Below, in pieces: positions 22,359-34,624 of a stretch of DNA of 64,000 nt. A model generated the notes under the pieces. The model was not told the origin of the DNA. It made no database searches and was given only the letters and a program-made list of their open reading frames with translations. Position numbers and translations under genes: made by a program. Numbering within the stretch: position 1 is the first letter of the stretch; the number at the start of each line of letters is the position of its first letter. This DNA comes from Temnothorax longispinosus (lineage: Eukaryota; Arthropoda; Insecta; Hymenoptera; Formicidae), in NCBI RefSeq assembly GCF_030848805.1, contig NC_092360.1:13826001-13890000 (forward strand), in the 5' to 3' direction.

Positions 22359-24099
22359 GACGTAGAGGAGCCGACGGGCTCGCCGTCCGACATTATCGCT
22401 TTCCCTGAGCGTTTTCGCGTTTGCGATACGGGATCGTCGTCGCTTCGTCTTAACCGGGCACGAAACTGTCGTGTACTGCGGACGTAATCTTATCACAACC
22501 GCATATACCGAGCGTGCGGATGACAAAGCGCGTATCGCCCTCATATCGCCGTCGCTGTGTTATCCTTCTTGTACATCGCTTATTATACATCGCTTTCCAG
22601 GAATCTGCGACGGCGAGAGATACCGAGAGATATATTCTACCGGGAGGAAGGGGGGAGAAATCACTTTGCGCCAAACTCCATCAGGGTCTCGAGTACGGAA
22701 TTTTGAAAGCGGTGTACACACGACCATTAATCTTATACCTGCGAAGACAAAATTTATACCCATCGGACATTCGTATAGCTTCCGTAGTTTCCCTATAGAA
22801 TTTTCGAATTGTTTGTCCACGATTCAGGGACATCGTGGAGAATTAGAGGATACCTTTTTCTATAGAAATTTTGCACGAGTGACGAAGCATGCTCGCCGAG
22901 CGCGAACAATGGCACGTCCGAACGCGTTAAAACGGGACGTTTCGAGGAAAAAGTGCCTCTACACCGCAAACCGAAAGGAACGACCGCGCGAGATAAGGCC
23001 CTGCGTGCGATTCCCCGTGCGAGAAAAACATTCACCCGGCTTTAGCCGGGATAGCGGTGCGAACTTTCCCCAAGTTTTCCAGCATTGCCGGTACACGTAA
23101 TGTAAGTACTAACTTTCGGCACACAACGTTTGCGTTGAAGTTACGTTGTTGCTTCCGCCTTGCTCCTCCGTTGCGAGTAATTCCTTTTCCGCGTTTTTAA
23201 TTCGCGAAAAAAACGTGCTAAATTTTAATAAAGTTATTTTCCAGAGATGTGATTACTTTATGACGTTATACTTTGTAGGACGTTGTCTCCTCACGGCTGC
23301 TCGTTGGGCGTGCGATTCACGCCGCATCGAGATTGGAATTCCAACGATGATTGGAACGAAAATTGATTCTTGATGCACTTCTGCGATCAGAATTTTATTT
23401 GTTCGATTCGTAATTGTATAACGATATTTCAAGTTATATAGCTCGAAAAAATATAAAGTAATTGTGCATTGCTGTGTAAATGGCGTTGATTTCCGTAAAA
23501 AGAATGATAAATATTATTTGACGTTTCATAATTAGATATACAACAAAATGCAGATGTATACTTAATTACTTCTGTATTATTAACAAAGTGAATCTAAATG
23601 GTATTTATATTTGAAATTTCATTTATACATATACTCTCGTAAATACACGTGCACAAATATAAGTATAAATAACCCAGATAGTTAGATCTGTCGAAAACAG
23701 ATGTCACACGAAGTGCCTGTCCCAAATTTTTTCCGACAGAAATGCAAAATCTGCTAGTAAAACACTGGTTTAATGCGGATGCGGTTAATGCCGTAATCTG
23801 CTAGAATATTCTGCTCGAATTTGCTGATAATTAGTACACTGTTAACGTCTCTGGACGTTCGTCGCGATGCCAACGACGCGACGACAGACCTAAATGAATC
23901 GTTTGCTGAAGAGTCGAGATATCAAGATAACGGAGCTGAGAGTTAATGAAGGGGACGGGAAAGGGTCATCGGGGATTTTTTTCGGAACGATCGCTCATTA
24001 TCCTTCCTTCGTACTTGTAACGAGGGCCAGCGTTTATACCGAGCTGAATCAACGAGACGCGCATATTGCGCAACGTCCACGGAAATAAATCTAGGATAG
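22359..24099. other. LRR gene promoter side and spacer towards Glut4EF
   Basis: Bases 22359-23100 are CpG-rich and should hold the LRR promoter and leader; the long plus-strand frame at 22471-23100 is probably a composition effect. Bases 23380-23830 are AT-rich. Near 23735-23830 the word ATCTGCTAG and relatives recur, which looks like repeat debris. No gene recognised. Confidence 0.45.
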
Positions 24100-25700
24100 G
24101 CTGCTGGGAACGCCGTGGACCGTTGCCTTCTATTTCGCCGGTCCGCCTTCTCTTCCCCCCTACGTCCGTCCGTTCCCCTCGCAGCGCAGCATCTTCCGGC
24201 CATTTTCATCGCGCGTCCTCCGCGCCGCCATGACGATCCGCGTCCGGCGAAGCGGGCGCGATCCCGCACCTTCGCGGATCGACGCCGCGGGTCGGCGAGA
24301 TCGATCGAGGAGGGGAGGGACGGACGGAGGAGGTCTCGGATTGACCCAAGACAATTAACGAATCGGAGTCCTCGGTCCTCGCGTCACGCTCGACGGAAGT
24401 CGAGGAAGAAGCGCGTTCACCGCAGGCGTTTGCATTGCCCTTTGCCGTCGGACGCTGGGAACAGCCGGGAACGGGACGGCGCGGCGCGGCGTCGCGTCGC
24501 TCCGCGAGAGCTCTCGCAGACCATCCACTCTTCCGCGTTTCATCACTGGCGCCCCCAGCTGACGCGCGACGCGTCGTCGGCCGCGTCGGCGTTCCTTCGC
24601 ATGCGCCGCCGCCGCCGAATGCCGGCCTGCGACCTGCGACTTCTCTCCTCGGCCGCGACACTGACGGTGGAGCCGGCGGAGGTCGTTCGACGCCGAGACG
24701 CCGAACGACGAGGAGTAGGACATAACATAGAGTATAACGGACGATAACGCTCGTGTTCCCCCTCGTGCTCCGTTGTCGTTGCGGCGAGGCTCCGAGGCGA
24801 CGCATATATATAGGCTTTGCAAATGTCTACCTCCGCCCAGTGGATCGGCGTCGGCCGGCGTCCTCGGCATTCGGCACGCGCAGACCCTCCACTCGCCGTG
24901 CTGTCGTCACCGGGCGACTCAGCTGATGCAAAATGGCCGACCACGCGCTGACAGCTGAAGCGGAAAGCCGGGCCCTTATCGAGAAAGACGCGATGCGGAG
25001 CGTGGCCGAGATCGTCTCGGCGTCCGATGCGCGGGCAGTCGTCCCCCCGTAGCGAGCTTTCGCCGAAATACGACGTATTTCGCGAGAAACGCGACGCAGT
25101 ATGGTATCGCCGGGGCGCGGGGAGGGATCGGGGGGAGCGGGGCGGGCAGCGACGGGAACGTCTCGCTGAGCGTCGAGCTTTGCTCCGCGCAACGGCGATC
25201 GGTCGCTCGCGTCGGTTTCGTCACCGCCGCGCCGCGCCGCGCCGGGCTTCTCAGCTGACGGTGAAAAACAACCGTCCCGGACGTGCGTGGCCGGCGTAGC
25301 GTCGGCAACAGCTGACCGCCGCCGCCATGACGACTCGGGAATAAGGACTGAACGCTACGCACCGTCGTCCGCCCGAATCGTCCATATGTCTGAAAAAGAA
25401 AGCGATCTCGCGAAAGCGGCATCTCGGCATATCGAGGGTATATTCGCGCGAGGGCCGAGGGCCGAGGGGTACGCGGACAAAGTTGGCGTCGCTTCGTAGA
25501 AACGCCGAGTACGCACGCCCGTCGGCCTCCCGCGGGGAGAGGGAGGGGGAATCGCGGTGGTCAGGGCGGGAGAGAGAGAGAGAGAAAGAGAGGGAGCGAG
25601 AGAGGGGTGGGTAGGGGGGGCGTGAAAGCGTGGTGGAGTGGAGCGTCTGGTCGAGCGAGCGCTCTTTGCCTAGGCTTCGAAGCCTGCGATTTTTTCCCGT
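24100..25700. other. Very CpG-rich upstream region of Glut4EF
   Basis: Dense CpG with overlapping long frames in all six readings (for example 24115-24747 plus and 24206-24805 minus) made of Arg, Ala, Pro and Ser. This is what GC-rich noncoding DNA produces, and none has a recognisable domain. A GA-rich run lies at 25569-25610. Confidence 0.5.
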
Positions 25701-25874
25701 TCGTCTCGTTGTCCGGGCGGCGGGCCAATCGGAGTAAGTAGGTCAGCGCGAGCGGCCAATCGGCGCGCGAGGCCGGGTCACGTGGGTTTGTTGTTATCTA
25801 TCAGCTGTTTTTCCCGGACGGGCGGGCGGCCGGCCGGCGCAGTGAAAGCCGCTTGGCACCAGTCTGTCCTCAGT
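25700..25874 (+). promoter_or_regulatory. Probable Glut4EF core promoter
   Basis: Two CCAAT boxes (25725-25729, 25756-25760), both in the word GGCCAATCGG, are followed by CACGTG (25779-25784) and CAGCTG (about 25802-25807). An initiator-like TCAGT lies at 25870-25874 and no TATA box is present. The layout suits a CpG-type promoter about 1 kb upstream of the start codon. The start site is inferred. Confidence 0.4.
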
Positions 25875-26877
25875 CCCTCCCGGTCGCTCAGCTGTGCGTC
25901 ACATGTCGGGCGCCGCGAGAGAGGATCCTACTCCCGTGCGGATCGCTGTTAAACGTACGAGTCTAACGACCCGGCTAGGACGCCGCCGTCTAGCACCGGA
26001 CCCCCGTCTAACGTCGGCGCGCGTTAGCCACGTATTATTATGCTGTCAGCCGTGTGCACGCCAGCGCATCGCCACGAATCGATCACGAAGTGCCTCGAAT
26101 ATGCGGACGGCGTGACGAACGCGGGCGACGGTGCACGCCGCTTTGTTGATACGCTAAGTTCTGTGTTCAGGCCGCGGAGGCCGCCGCGTCCCTACACCGT
26201 TTAAGAGCGCGCGGATAACCCTTGTCCTTCGGCGACCGCGTCTTCCTCCTCCCCCCCTCCCTCCCTCCCCCCGGCGCGCGCGCGACAGAGAGTTTTAAAC
26301 ACTGCCACCGCCGCCGTCGGTGGCAGGTACACGACCGACGGCGCGATTGGTGCGTGACGAAAAAAGCTGGTCGGTACGATGACCTAAAGCGGGATGAAAG
26401 AAGGATAGAGCAGGGATCTCCGAGAGCGCGAGAGAGCGGGCGACAGAAAAAGAGGCCCCCTTGGGGATTTCACGGTGGGCCACATAGTCGTTTAAAGGGA
26501 TCCGACTCCTTCCTTTCGGGAGTGTGCGTGTCGTGCCACGTCTCGCAGGCGTGCGCGTCTTCGTCTCGCGCACTTGGATTTTTGAACTTGTGCTCCGCGA
26601 GCGTCAAAGAGAGAGAGAGGGATTGCGGGACAGTCGAGTGGACAGGAGCATGTGAAGGAACAGAAAAAGTGTTTCGTCGCGTGAATGTTTCGCGTCGCGT
26701 CGCCTCGCGCAACGGGACTCCGCGCGAGAAAACGATCGGCGAGAACGATCGAGTGATCCTCCACCGCGAAGAAGAAGAAGAATAATAAGAAGCAGCAGAA
26801 GCAGAAGACGAGAGAGAGAGAGAAGTGATCCGCGCGAAACCGAGTGATATCGCGTCACCTGGTAGAAGCCGCGAATA
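25875..26877 (+). other. Inferred long 5' leader of Glut4EF
   Basis: A GC-rich, GA-rich stretch between the putative start site and the ATG at 26878. It contains several upstream ATGs with short frames and GAAGAA / AGCAGAAGCAG purine runs just before the coding start. An intron inside it cannot be excluded. Confidence 0.35.
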
Positions 26878-27264
26878 ATGTCGACGGGCAAGAGGCTGGC
26901 GAAGCGCAGCATTATCGGCACCAGGGTGTGCGCTCCCGGCCAGGACGGCAAGTACTATAGCGGCGCCATTTGCGCGGTGAAGACGCCGCAGGCGGCCGAG
27001 TCGCCGGGCCAGAAGAGCGGCGTCACGCCGAAGACCCTGTACACGGTGCGCTTCGACATCACCGGCGGCAGTCCGCCGAGCCCCAAGGAGTACGCGGACC
27101 GCGATCTCATCGGACCGGGCTTCGGCTCCGTCACCGGCGCCCGACTGGTACCCGGTCAGAAGGTTTATCTAACGTACAACGGTAGGGAGATCCACGCCGA
27201 GGTCACGGAGCATCGCCAGCATCTCGACGAGGTGGACGTGGTCATTGCCCCGAACGGCCAGGAG
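26878..27264 (+). CDS. Glut4EF: First coding exon of Glut4EF (ZNF395/ZNF704-type regulator), partial gene
   Basis: 129 codons from ATG 26878 to GAG followed by the donor GTGAGT, phase 0. The opening STGKRLAKRSIIGTRVCAPG matches the RRLGKRSLLGARV opening of human ZNF395, and LVPGQKVYLTYNGREIHAEVTEH matches its FQPGQKVYVWYGGQ block. That family consists of nuclear DNA-binding proteins linked to GLUT4 enhancer and huntingtin promoter binding; the C2H2 finger and conserved C-terminus lie in later exons, not found in this window. Without splicing the frame runs on through low-complexity residues (CVHAHVCLCVCV) to a stop at 27471, clearly intronic. Codon use is strongly GC3. Adjacent codons show no frameshift. 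Confidence 0.85.
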
Positions 27265-27310
27265 GTGAGTCCGTCGGCAAGTTACATTCTGCGTATGTGC
27301 GTGCATGCAC

Positions 27311-27334
27311 ATGTGTGTCTATGTGTGTGTGTGT
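27311..27334. repeat. (TG)n microsatellite after Glut4EF exon 1
   Basis: A short imperfect TG repeat about 50 bases into the intron. Confidence 0.85.
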
Positions 27335-27752
27335 CGCCAACTTCTGATCGCCCGCGACGCGCGGATCGCACACGTGTGACAAGTGGTCGAAATTTATCGA
27401 TGCCACTCGCGCGGAATGGTAAATGTCGCGCGCGCTGTGAAATTGAAATTCTAAATTGTACATTTAATTAGATATCCATATATATATTCAAAACAATTTG
27501 GTTATCGTTTTCTTCGTGTACAACGATGAATGTTGTTCGCGGCAGCGATTTCGTTATCGCCGTAAATTGAGTTTCAAAAAGACCTCGCGATACTTGTCGA
27601 GGTTTAAAATCTTGTAAAAATCTCGGGAGTCGGAAATTGCATGCGCGTTAATTTTCTCGATAAAAAGTACTTTTGGTGTTCTAACTCTCGGCTGACTCGG
27701 AGCCGCGCGACACGCGACGTTCTTAAAAATTAACTATAAGAGAGCGGAGCTT

Positions 27753-27797
<45 letters not shown>
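27753..27797. repeat. (GA)n microsatellite
   Basis: A pure GA run of about 44 bp in the first intron of Glut4EF. Confidence 0.95.
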
Positions 27798-27798
<1 letters not shown>

Positions 27799-28668
27799 GC
27801 GGATAACAAGAGCTTGGCGTTTTCGTTCGCCTTGAAAGCGCGAATTCGAAAGTAAAAGCGTCGCGACTTCGCGTCCCGCGGCGCCCGCGCCCGCGCCGGT
27901 TATAGACTTTCGCGTCCACGCGATATTTGAGTATTCTTGGCGCATAGCGGGTTAACGATCCTTAAGAAGATTAACGAATCGAAGGCGTAATATATCGTGC
28001 GTACTCGCGCGGCGCATACGAGATATGGCGTCACATCCCGGGTGGACTCTCGCTCGCGCGCGTCACGAGAGCGAGCCGGGTTATACGCGCGCTACGCGCT
28101 TGCGCGTCCGCTAACGCTAACACGCACGACGTATAATCGCACGACGATCGCGCGTGCACGCTGCCGCCCGGCTTCTCGGCGAGATAGCGGAGAGTGGCGT
28201 AAGAGTAACCACGCTCTCGACGACGCGGACGCCCTGACGACGTCGACCGATCCGAGTCACAGGATCCGAGCGTGATCTAATTTCGTCAGGTGATACATAG
28301 CCCCCTAACGACGAAACGAATACGTTCCGATATCGACGATTTAGACCCCGCCGATTTGGAGGCGTCGCTCTAGAGCCGACATCGAGCAGATCGAGCTTTT
28401 TACCCTTTCCCCCCTTCCCCCCGATCGAATCCGCGCGCGCGGTATATAAAAGCTTTTATATCCCGGGCGACGTCCGGATAAAGATACACGGAGCTATTAA
28501 AAAAGAAAGAAGAGTCGTGAAACACGTCGCGTCGGCGCGGCCGACGACGGGGACGCCGATGTGCGCGCGTGTGTCGTTAATCAGAAAATTTAATTTTCGT
28601 GACCCCGTTCCTAAAGTGGACGATCGAGTGGCTTGCCCCATTTACGCGGTGCGCATGAGCGTCATCCT

Positions 28669-28742
28669 CCTTCTCTCTCTTTCTCTCTCTCTTTCGCTCT
28701 CTTTTTCTCTTTCTCTCTCTCTCTCTGTCTCTCTCTCCCTCT
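28669..28742. repeat. CT-rich low-complexity tract
   Basis: About 75 bp of TCTC with TTTC interruptions. It creates spurious serine/leucine frames on the plus strand. Confidence 0.95.
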
Positions 28743-31186
28743 GCGTCGACGGGATAGATGGCGGGTGGGAAGGAGGGAGGGAAAAGCTTCACCTCGTCAC
28801 GCGTTGCATCCCAATTCGAGCGTTGGTAGAACGCCGGCTCCGTCATCGGAGAATCCAACCGCCGCCACCACCACCTTTTAACCCTGTTTTGCCTCTCGCC
28901 TATACCACCTCTGGTGGAAACAAGTCTCGCTTCTCGTGAAACAGAAAATTCAGGGAGGCGCGTGTCGACGCGGAGCAAATTCTAAAACGTTTAATTTTTA
29001 GAGAAAAATGACCAATGGTACAAAATGATCTGATAACATAAATTGTATTATTATATGCTTATCGCGTCAGAACTTTTTCTTTAAACCTGCTTGCGAATTC
29101 TCGTTTATGACTGGCTGTTTGTTGATCGATATGTACGAATTCCTTGAGGAAATATAAATAGCCTGTCTAATTTTGTCACTTGAGCCGTGGCTATAAATTT
29201 TTGGGGAGAACTTTGGGAACTGATAAAAAAACATAAATAAAAACTAAAAGGAATATAGTTTGAAATTTAACTCGTTAGGGTTTCTTTTGAGGTACACATG
29301 TAAACGTTATTTTAATTTACTCGAAATTATCATATATTTGCATATATATTGGGGGGACGCGTTCCCCTCGGCCCGTGATTTTACTTCACCTTATTTAGGC
29401 AAAAATGTACATTTTTTTTACGAATACAATAATTATATCTATCTTATCTTTCTGTTTTCTTATAATTTTTACTGAAGTCAATAAAAATATATCGATATTA
29501 TAAAATTTCCGAAATTTAATTTGAACTGCGTCATACTTACAATTGATGGCGAAAATTATTTTATGAAATTAATATTAGAAACGCGACAACACGTTCGTTG
29601 AATAACATAAAATAAATTAACGTAGAGAAAGTAGAGATTTTTTTTTTAGAGCAATGTTATATACTGTCGCGCTATCGATATCGATGTCGCCGTGCCAAAT
29701 GCAGTGCGAATTTACGAAGCCGGGCCAAGGAACGTCTCGCCACGGACTTGAGACGGTAAAATTGAAAGTCGATAAGCGGACGGGTTAACGAGTGGGTTAA
29801 CCGAGGGAAACGCTTCTCGTGTCGTTGACGTCACACGATGCCGTATACTGCGTATACACGATGCGCGCGATCCGTCAATTTTCTCGCCGGCGGAGCCGAC
29901 TCGAATTACGTGCCATCCCGCCGCATCCATTTTTGCACGCTCGCGGAATTGCGGCGCAAGTATGCCGCGATAAATGCCGTTTAACGCGTGAGGCATAAAA
30001 CCGTTGAAAAATAAAAATTTCAATTAGCGCAATTATTTCACACTATTTATTTGTACCGTGAAATATTTGCTTCTAACACGCAATGTGGCAGTAACAGTTT
30101 ATTAGGCGTAAATAATAATTTATAACAATAGGTATTGTCGTAAATTCGATTTCTGAATAAATTAGCCCACGGTAATCGGTTTTTAATGAGATCGATACGC
30201 GACATTCGCAACGTTTGATAGAAAAAAAACCTCAATGTCGACCCGTAGATTAAATCCCCTCCTTAATCCCCACTCACGGCAAGTGATACTCGCCAATCCC
30301 TAACAACATCCGAGGCTTATATTCATCCATCGGAATTTCCCAACAGTAGAGAGAGGGAGCGGGGGGGAAGGGATTTCTTTTTATCCCTCGGCTATAATAC
30401 ATATATACCATTACGCTCGGTGAAGCGTGCCGGAGGAATACGCGTAGTCGCGATACCGCTACGTGTAGGCACGGTAAGATTCGTAATGAGAGGCACTGCG
30501 GCCGGCGGCGTGCGAGCGTGCGAGCGAGCGAGCGAGCGCGGCTCTATTGCGCCCGCGAAGCGGATACGGTAGTACTCGCCGGTGCACCGGCTACCGGGGT
30601 GACCCCACGTGGAACGCATTAACGCAATATCTCTCTACCTCCGTTAGACAGCTCAGGCGTGACCGGCGCGGCGGCTCGGCTCCATTTCGCAGAAAACCGC
30701 GGTGCGCCGTGGAAAAACGAACCGGATCCGCGCAGTACGCCGCGCGCGCGTCCGGTCTCTCGCGACTCTTATTGTATCTCCCCCTCCCTCCCTCCTCCTA
30801 CTCCTCCTCCTCCCCGCCCGATTGTGGCACAACGCGGTGCTGCTTCGACCGACGATCGCTCGACCGACCGTTGGCGCGTCTATGATTTACGATCGAATTC
30901 CTGCGACAAATGCGTGATATTTTGTGCCGCGTAGCAACGTCGGCGCGGAGGCTGCTATTACCGGTATCCGGCTGTGATTTTTGTGTCAAACGCCCAGGCA
31001 TCAACGTTACGTGAGCTTCTTTCTATCTTCTTTTTTTCTTTCTCTCTTTACCTTTTGGCGAAACCTCGCGATCTTGCAAGACATGCATGCACGGAGTCGA
31101 CGTTTCCGTTACACGCACGCGTGTTGTAAACGCACGATCGCGGCGTGTGCACCGATTTCCCGGGAATCGTGAGAGGTTTTAATGCC

Positions 31187-31213
31187 CCGGCCGCGGCCGC
31201 GGCCGCGGCCGCG
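31187..31213. repeat. Tandem CCGCGG / GCGGCCGC block
   Basis: Four to five copies of the hexamer GGCCGC in a row, a fully palindromic, all-G+C patch with eight-cutter sites. Confidence 0.9.
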
Positions 31214-31843
31214 TCGACGTCTGCAACTCTAATCGCTAGGCGCCGCGATTAATGGCCCGATAGTACTCCCCAAGGCGTATAGTAACGATCTCTCAAACGA
31301 TTCGTAGGCATTTCGCTTTACATGCGTAATATAGATATAGGCGGATATCTATCGCGCCAGGCAGAAGCGCGCGAGTGCGCGACGGATTTTTAACGGCGCC
31401 GAAGGTCGCTCAACCGTGAATCGGTAAATAGCGGTGGCTGTTTGCTCCATAGTGTAAATACGCGTAGGCGGTAATTTTCGAGGCTTCCGTACGTTTCTGT
31501 AGTATCTTCGCGCGCGCAACTTTATGCGACGCGGACGTGCACAGATATATATTTTCGTGCACACTCACGTACGTCAGTTTACGAAATGTTAATTCACCAT
31601 TAACCTTTAGCTGGCCGTGCCAACCGAGTTACATACCTGTGTGCACTTTCGAACTGCCGTGTAATTTTGCAAATTAACGCTTCCCCATTAAGCCCATTTT
31701 TAACATAAACAGTCGTCACGGTAACGTTTAAACTTCAGTTACTTATCGAAGTGTAATGCACGCACTCTTCTTTTTCTTTAATATAAAAGGAGACGCGAAG
31801 ACGAGGAAATAAAATATTTATCACACAGATGTGCGGTCCGTCA

Positions 31844-31888
31844 GGTTAATGACGTAAAAGCAGCTGAGCTAAAGGTTAATGACGTAAA
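31844..31888. promoter_or_regulatory. Two GGTTAATGACGTAAA repeats 30 bp apart
   Basis: The 15-mer occurs at 31844-31858 and 31874-31888, separated by CAGCTGAGC-containing sequence, and a third TTGACGTTA follows at about 31892. TGACGTAA is a bZIP (CREB/ATF or C/EBP-ATF) type site. The regulatory role is inferred. Confidence 0.4.
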
Positions 31889-32326
31889 CGATTGACGTTA
31901 TATGTTTTCGACGCGCGTGAAATCGTGAAACGCGCGAAGAAAAATATTATTCCACGATGTTGTTGAAATTTGAATACAGACAGAAGGAATAGCACGACAC
32001 TAATTTTAATTACTAATCGCGCATTCTATAAAACGTGATAGACGCGTGGTGGCACGAATTGCGAAATACATCAGTATCAAATGTTGAGCTCGACATCTCA
32101 GGAATGACTAATACAAGCGTGTTTCCGTGCCAAAAGATCTCGACGACAGCTTTAGTCCGTTCGATCACTCGTCACAGTCGTCACGTTTTCCACCCAAAGC
32201 AGGTGTAGATCTCCACTCGTAGTTGACTTATCAATTGTAATCTTGAAAGGGGTTGAGTCATGTAAATATATACCGTGAACCGTCAACGCCAACGCCAATG
32301 GACGATCGCGCGCGGACGGACGAAGT

Positions 32327-33315
32327 TGAGCACCGCTGACCCGCGCATTTCATTGCGCCGCGCCGGGAAGGTGGCGGAACTCGGGTGCCTCAGCCTCGGT
32401 GGTGGGAAGTACTTTTCGCGGAGGCAAATATACACAGCCTTTTTAAATTTCTGCATTAAATTTGCATCTCAAATAATTTCGAAGGTATAAATTAAATTTA
32501 TATTGAAACGCCGAAACTTTCTGCCGATAAAACTTTTGTCTGACTTTTTCATTAATAAATAAATGGAGCAAAAAAATTAAGATAACTGGGATCTCAAGCG
32601 AAATTGTAGGAATATTAATTATAAATATTTACGCTTGGAGAGCAATTAATCCGATGAGAATATCAATCTTTCAGATTTAAATGTTTTAATATGCTTCACT
32701 TTAATATTTTACTTTCTGGCCATTATTGAGAATAAAAGAGAAACAAGTGTACTAAATATTTTTTTTACTCTTACAAAACCTGATATAAACCTGAATTTCA
32801 CGCAGTATCAACATTTCATGTCAGATTTTGTCATCTTTTTCATTAATAAATAAATGTAGCAAAAAATAAAAATAGCTGAAATCTCAAGCAAAACTGAAGG
32901 TATATTAATTATAAATCTTTACGCTTGGAAAATAATTAATCCGATAAGAATCTCGAAGAATACCAATCTTTCAGATTTAAATGTATTATTATACTTTCTG
33001 GTCATTAGTGAGAATAAAAGAGAAACAAGTATTAAAGATTTTCTCTTAATATATACACGATTCGATAATAAACCTGGATTTCACGCGGTGTCAATATTTC
33101 CATGTCAAACAAAATCTGCCAATCTGTCAAGCAATTAGCAAAATGATGCCAATCGAGCGCCTCTCGTTATCTGCCGAGATGGCGATAAAAGCGGACGCCG
33201 GTTGAGCACCGCTGGCTCCGAGTGCATTTCACTGTGATGACGGGGATGGTGGCGGAACTCTGCGGCGCGCGGAACGCTACGCGGTGGGAGTGCGTTCGTT
33301 TCGCGGAAAGTCGCG
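32327..33315. repeat. Local duplication cluster in A-B-B-A order
   Basis: Block A (GTTGAGCACCGCTG ... GGTGGCGGAACTC ... TTTCGCGGA) occurs at about 32327-32427 and 33200-33310. Block B (CATTAATAAATAAATG ... TTACGCTTGGA ... CAATCTTTCAGATTTAAATG ... TTTCACGC.GT.TCAA) occurs at about 32541-32826 and 32831-33110. All copies have the same orientation. It looks like a tandem duplication of an A-B unit with later loss of the middle A. Confidence 0.85.
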
Positions 33316-33356
33316 AGTGCGTCGCGCGGCCGATCGAGCGAGCGACCGGCCTACCG

Positions 33357-33376
33357 GCCGGCCGGCCGGCCGGCTG
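33357..33376. repeat. (GGCC)n short tandem repeat
   Basis: Five GGCC units, palindromic and all G+C. A similar CCGG/GGCT run lies at 36843-36872. Confidence 0.85.
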
Positions 33377-33470
33377 GTCGACCGGCACTATCTACGGCGG
33401 CACCACGGAAATATCCGACCCGTGGCCACGCATTCGAAATAATGGCCGCGTTTAACGGTGTCACTGGTCA

Positions 33471-33530
33471 CCGGCACAGCACGGCACGGCACAGCACAGC
33501 ACGGTACGGTACGGTGCGGCGCGGTGCGAC
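33471..33530. repeat. (GCACG)n-like pentamer repeat
   Basis: About 60 bp of GGCAC / GCACA / GGTAC variants in tandem, ending in GGTGCGGCGC. Confidence 0.85.
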
Positions 33531-34564
33531 GGGCGTGAGCCGATTGAGTAAGAGATCTTGTGCGTGCGCTCGCGCGCGCGCATACACACACTTCTCTCAT
33601 GCGTGGGTCCAAAGATAGACATCCCGGCACCGGCCGGCCGCGCGGCCGAACCTGCGACTGGCCTCAATTATAATATATCCGCGCGCGCGTATACAGCGAT
33701 GCGAGACGTAAACAACGCTCTCGAGAGTGCGTGCGAAACTCACGTTTACCGGCGTGGCGTAGACACCACGATCTGGCGAATCTTGGTGCGCAAGATTGCG
33801 ATGCAAGATGAGATAGGAAACTCATTGTCAGTGGTATTGCTTGAAAGCATATTGCTTCATTAGCACATGATGCTGCATTTCAACACAATTCGACGAACGG
33901 TTTTCAAAAAAAGAGAACTCGATGTTTTAAAAGAGTCAACGATTACTGAAAATAACGTATCTCGTGATCTTTATAATCTGCTTGATTTGTAACTTGTAAT
34001 AACACCATTGATCGGTAACCTCGAAAGCGCTCGCATCTGCGGTACTTCGTTCCGTCATTGACCCAGTATCTGATATAGAAGCTGTACATGAATATATATA
34101 CATATATATACACTGTAGAAATTGCTACGAGCGTTACTAGCAATTGGATAGTATTATCGTGTATTATTAGCGGGGAATTACTGGCCGATATATCCGACCA
34201 TTACGAAATTAGTTTACAAATATTTGATCGACCGCGTTTACTCCGCGCGTCTGGCATTCGTGCGTGACGTCGCGGATGCTTCTCCGTAAACCGCCCCGCA
34301 ATCGGGCCGCATTATCTGCGCCGGGCTAACGCTTCCGGCAAATAACGCCGTCTTATCTCCCTGCCGGTGCGGCCCCCGGTTTTAATATCTTCTTGCTTTT
34401 CGCCGTGGCCTCGCTTATCCGCGGAAGCCGGCCGGCTTGTTTGATTCGTCGCCGCGTTCGTTCGTTCGCTCCTCGTTCGTTCAACAGCTGCCGACAGCCA
34501 CAAGATGATATCCAACGTATAATTCATCGCTCCAGTTACTCTCGCCGCCGACGGCAGGTGGCCA

Positions 34565-34624
34565 ATCTCTCTCTTTCTCTCTTTCTCTTTTTCTCTTTTT
34601 CTTTCTTTCTCTTTCTCTTTCTCG
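34565..34624. repeat. CT-rich low-complexity tract
   Basis: About 60 bp of TCTC and TTTC repeats in the intron. Confidence 0.95.

Noticed and set aside
22358..22544. Upstream ATG (22544) as start of the LRR protein
   Set aside because: It would place 62 basic residues in front of a good signal peptide; ATG 22358 is followed directly by the hydrophobic core and the Cys-rich N-cap.
24115..24870. Long overlapping frames of 171-210 codons on both strands
   Set aside because: Composition effect of GC-rich DNA without stops; no motif, no splice chain, no start context.
28517..28939. Plus-strand frame with LSLSLSLS stretch
   Set aside because: Translation of a CT microsatellite.
31187..31213. GC palindromic block as a CRISPR or structured RNA
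   Set aside because: It is a simple hexamer repeat, and the organism is a eukaryote.
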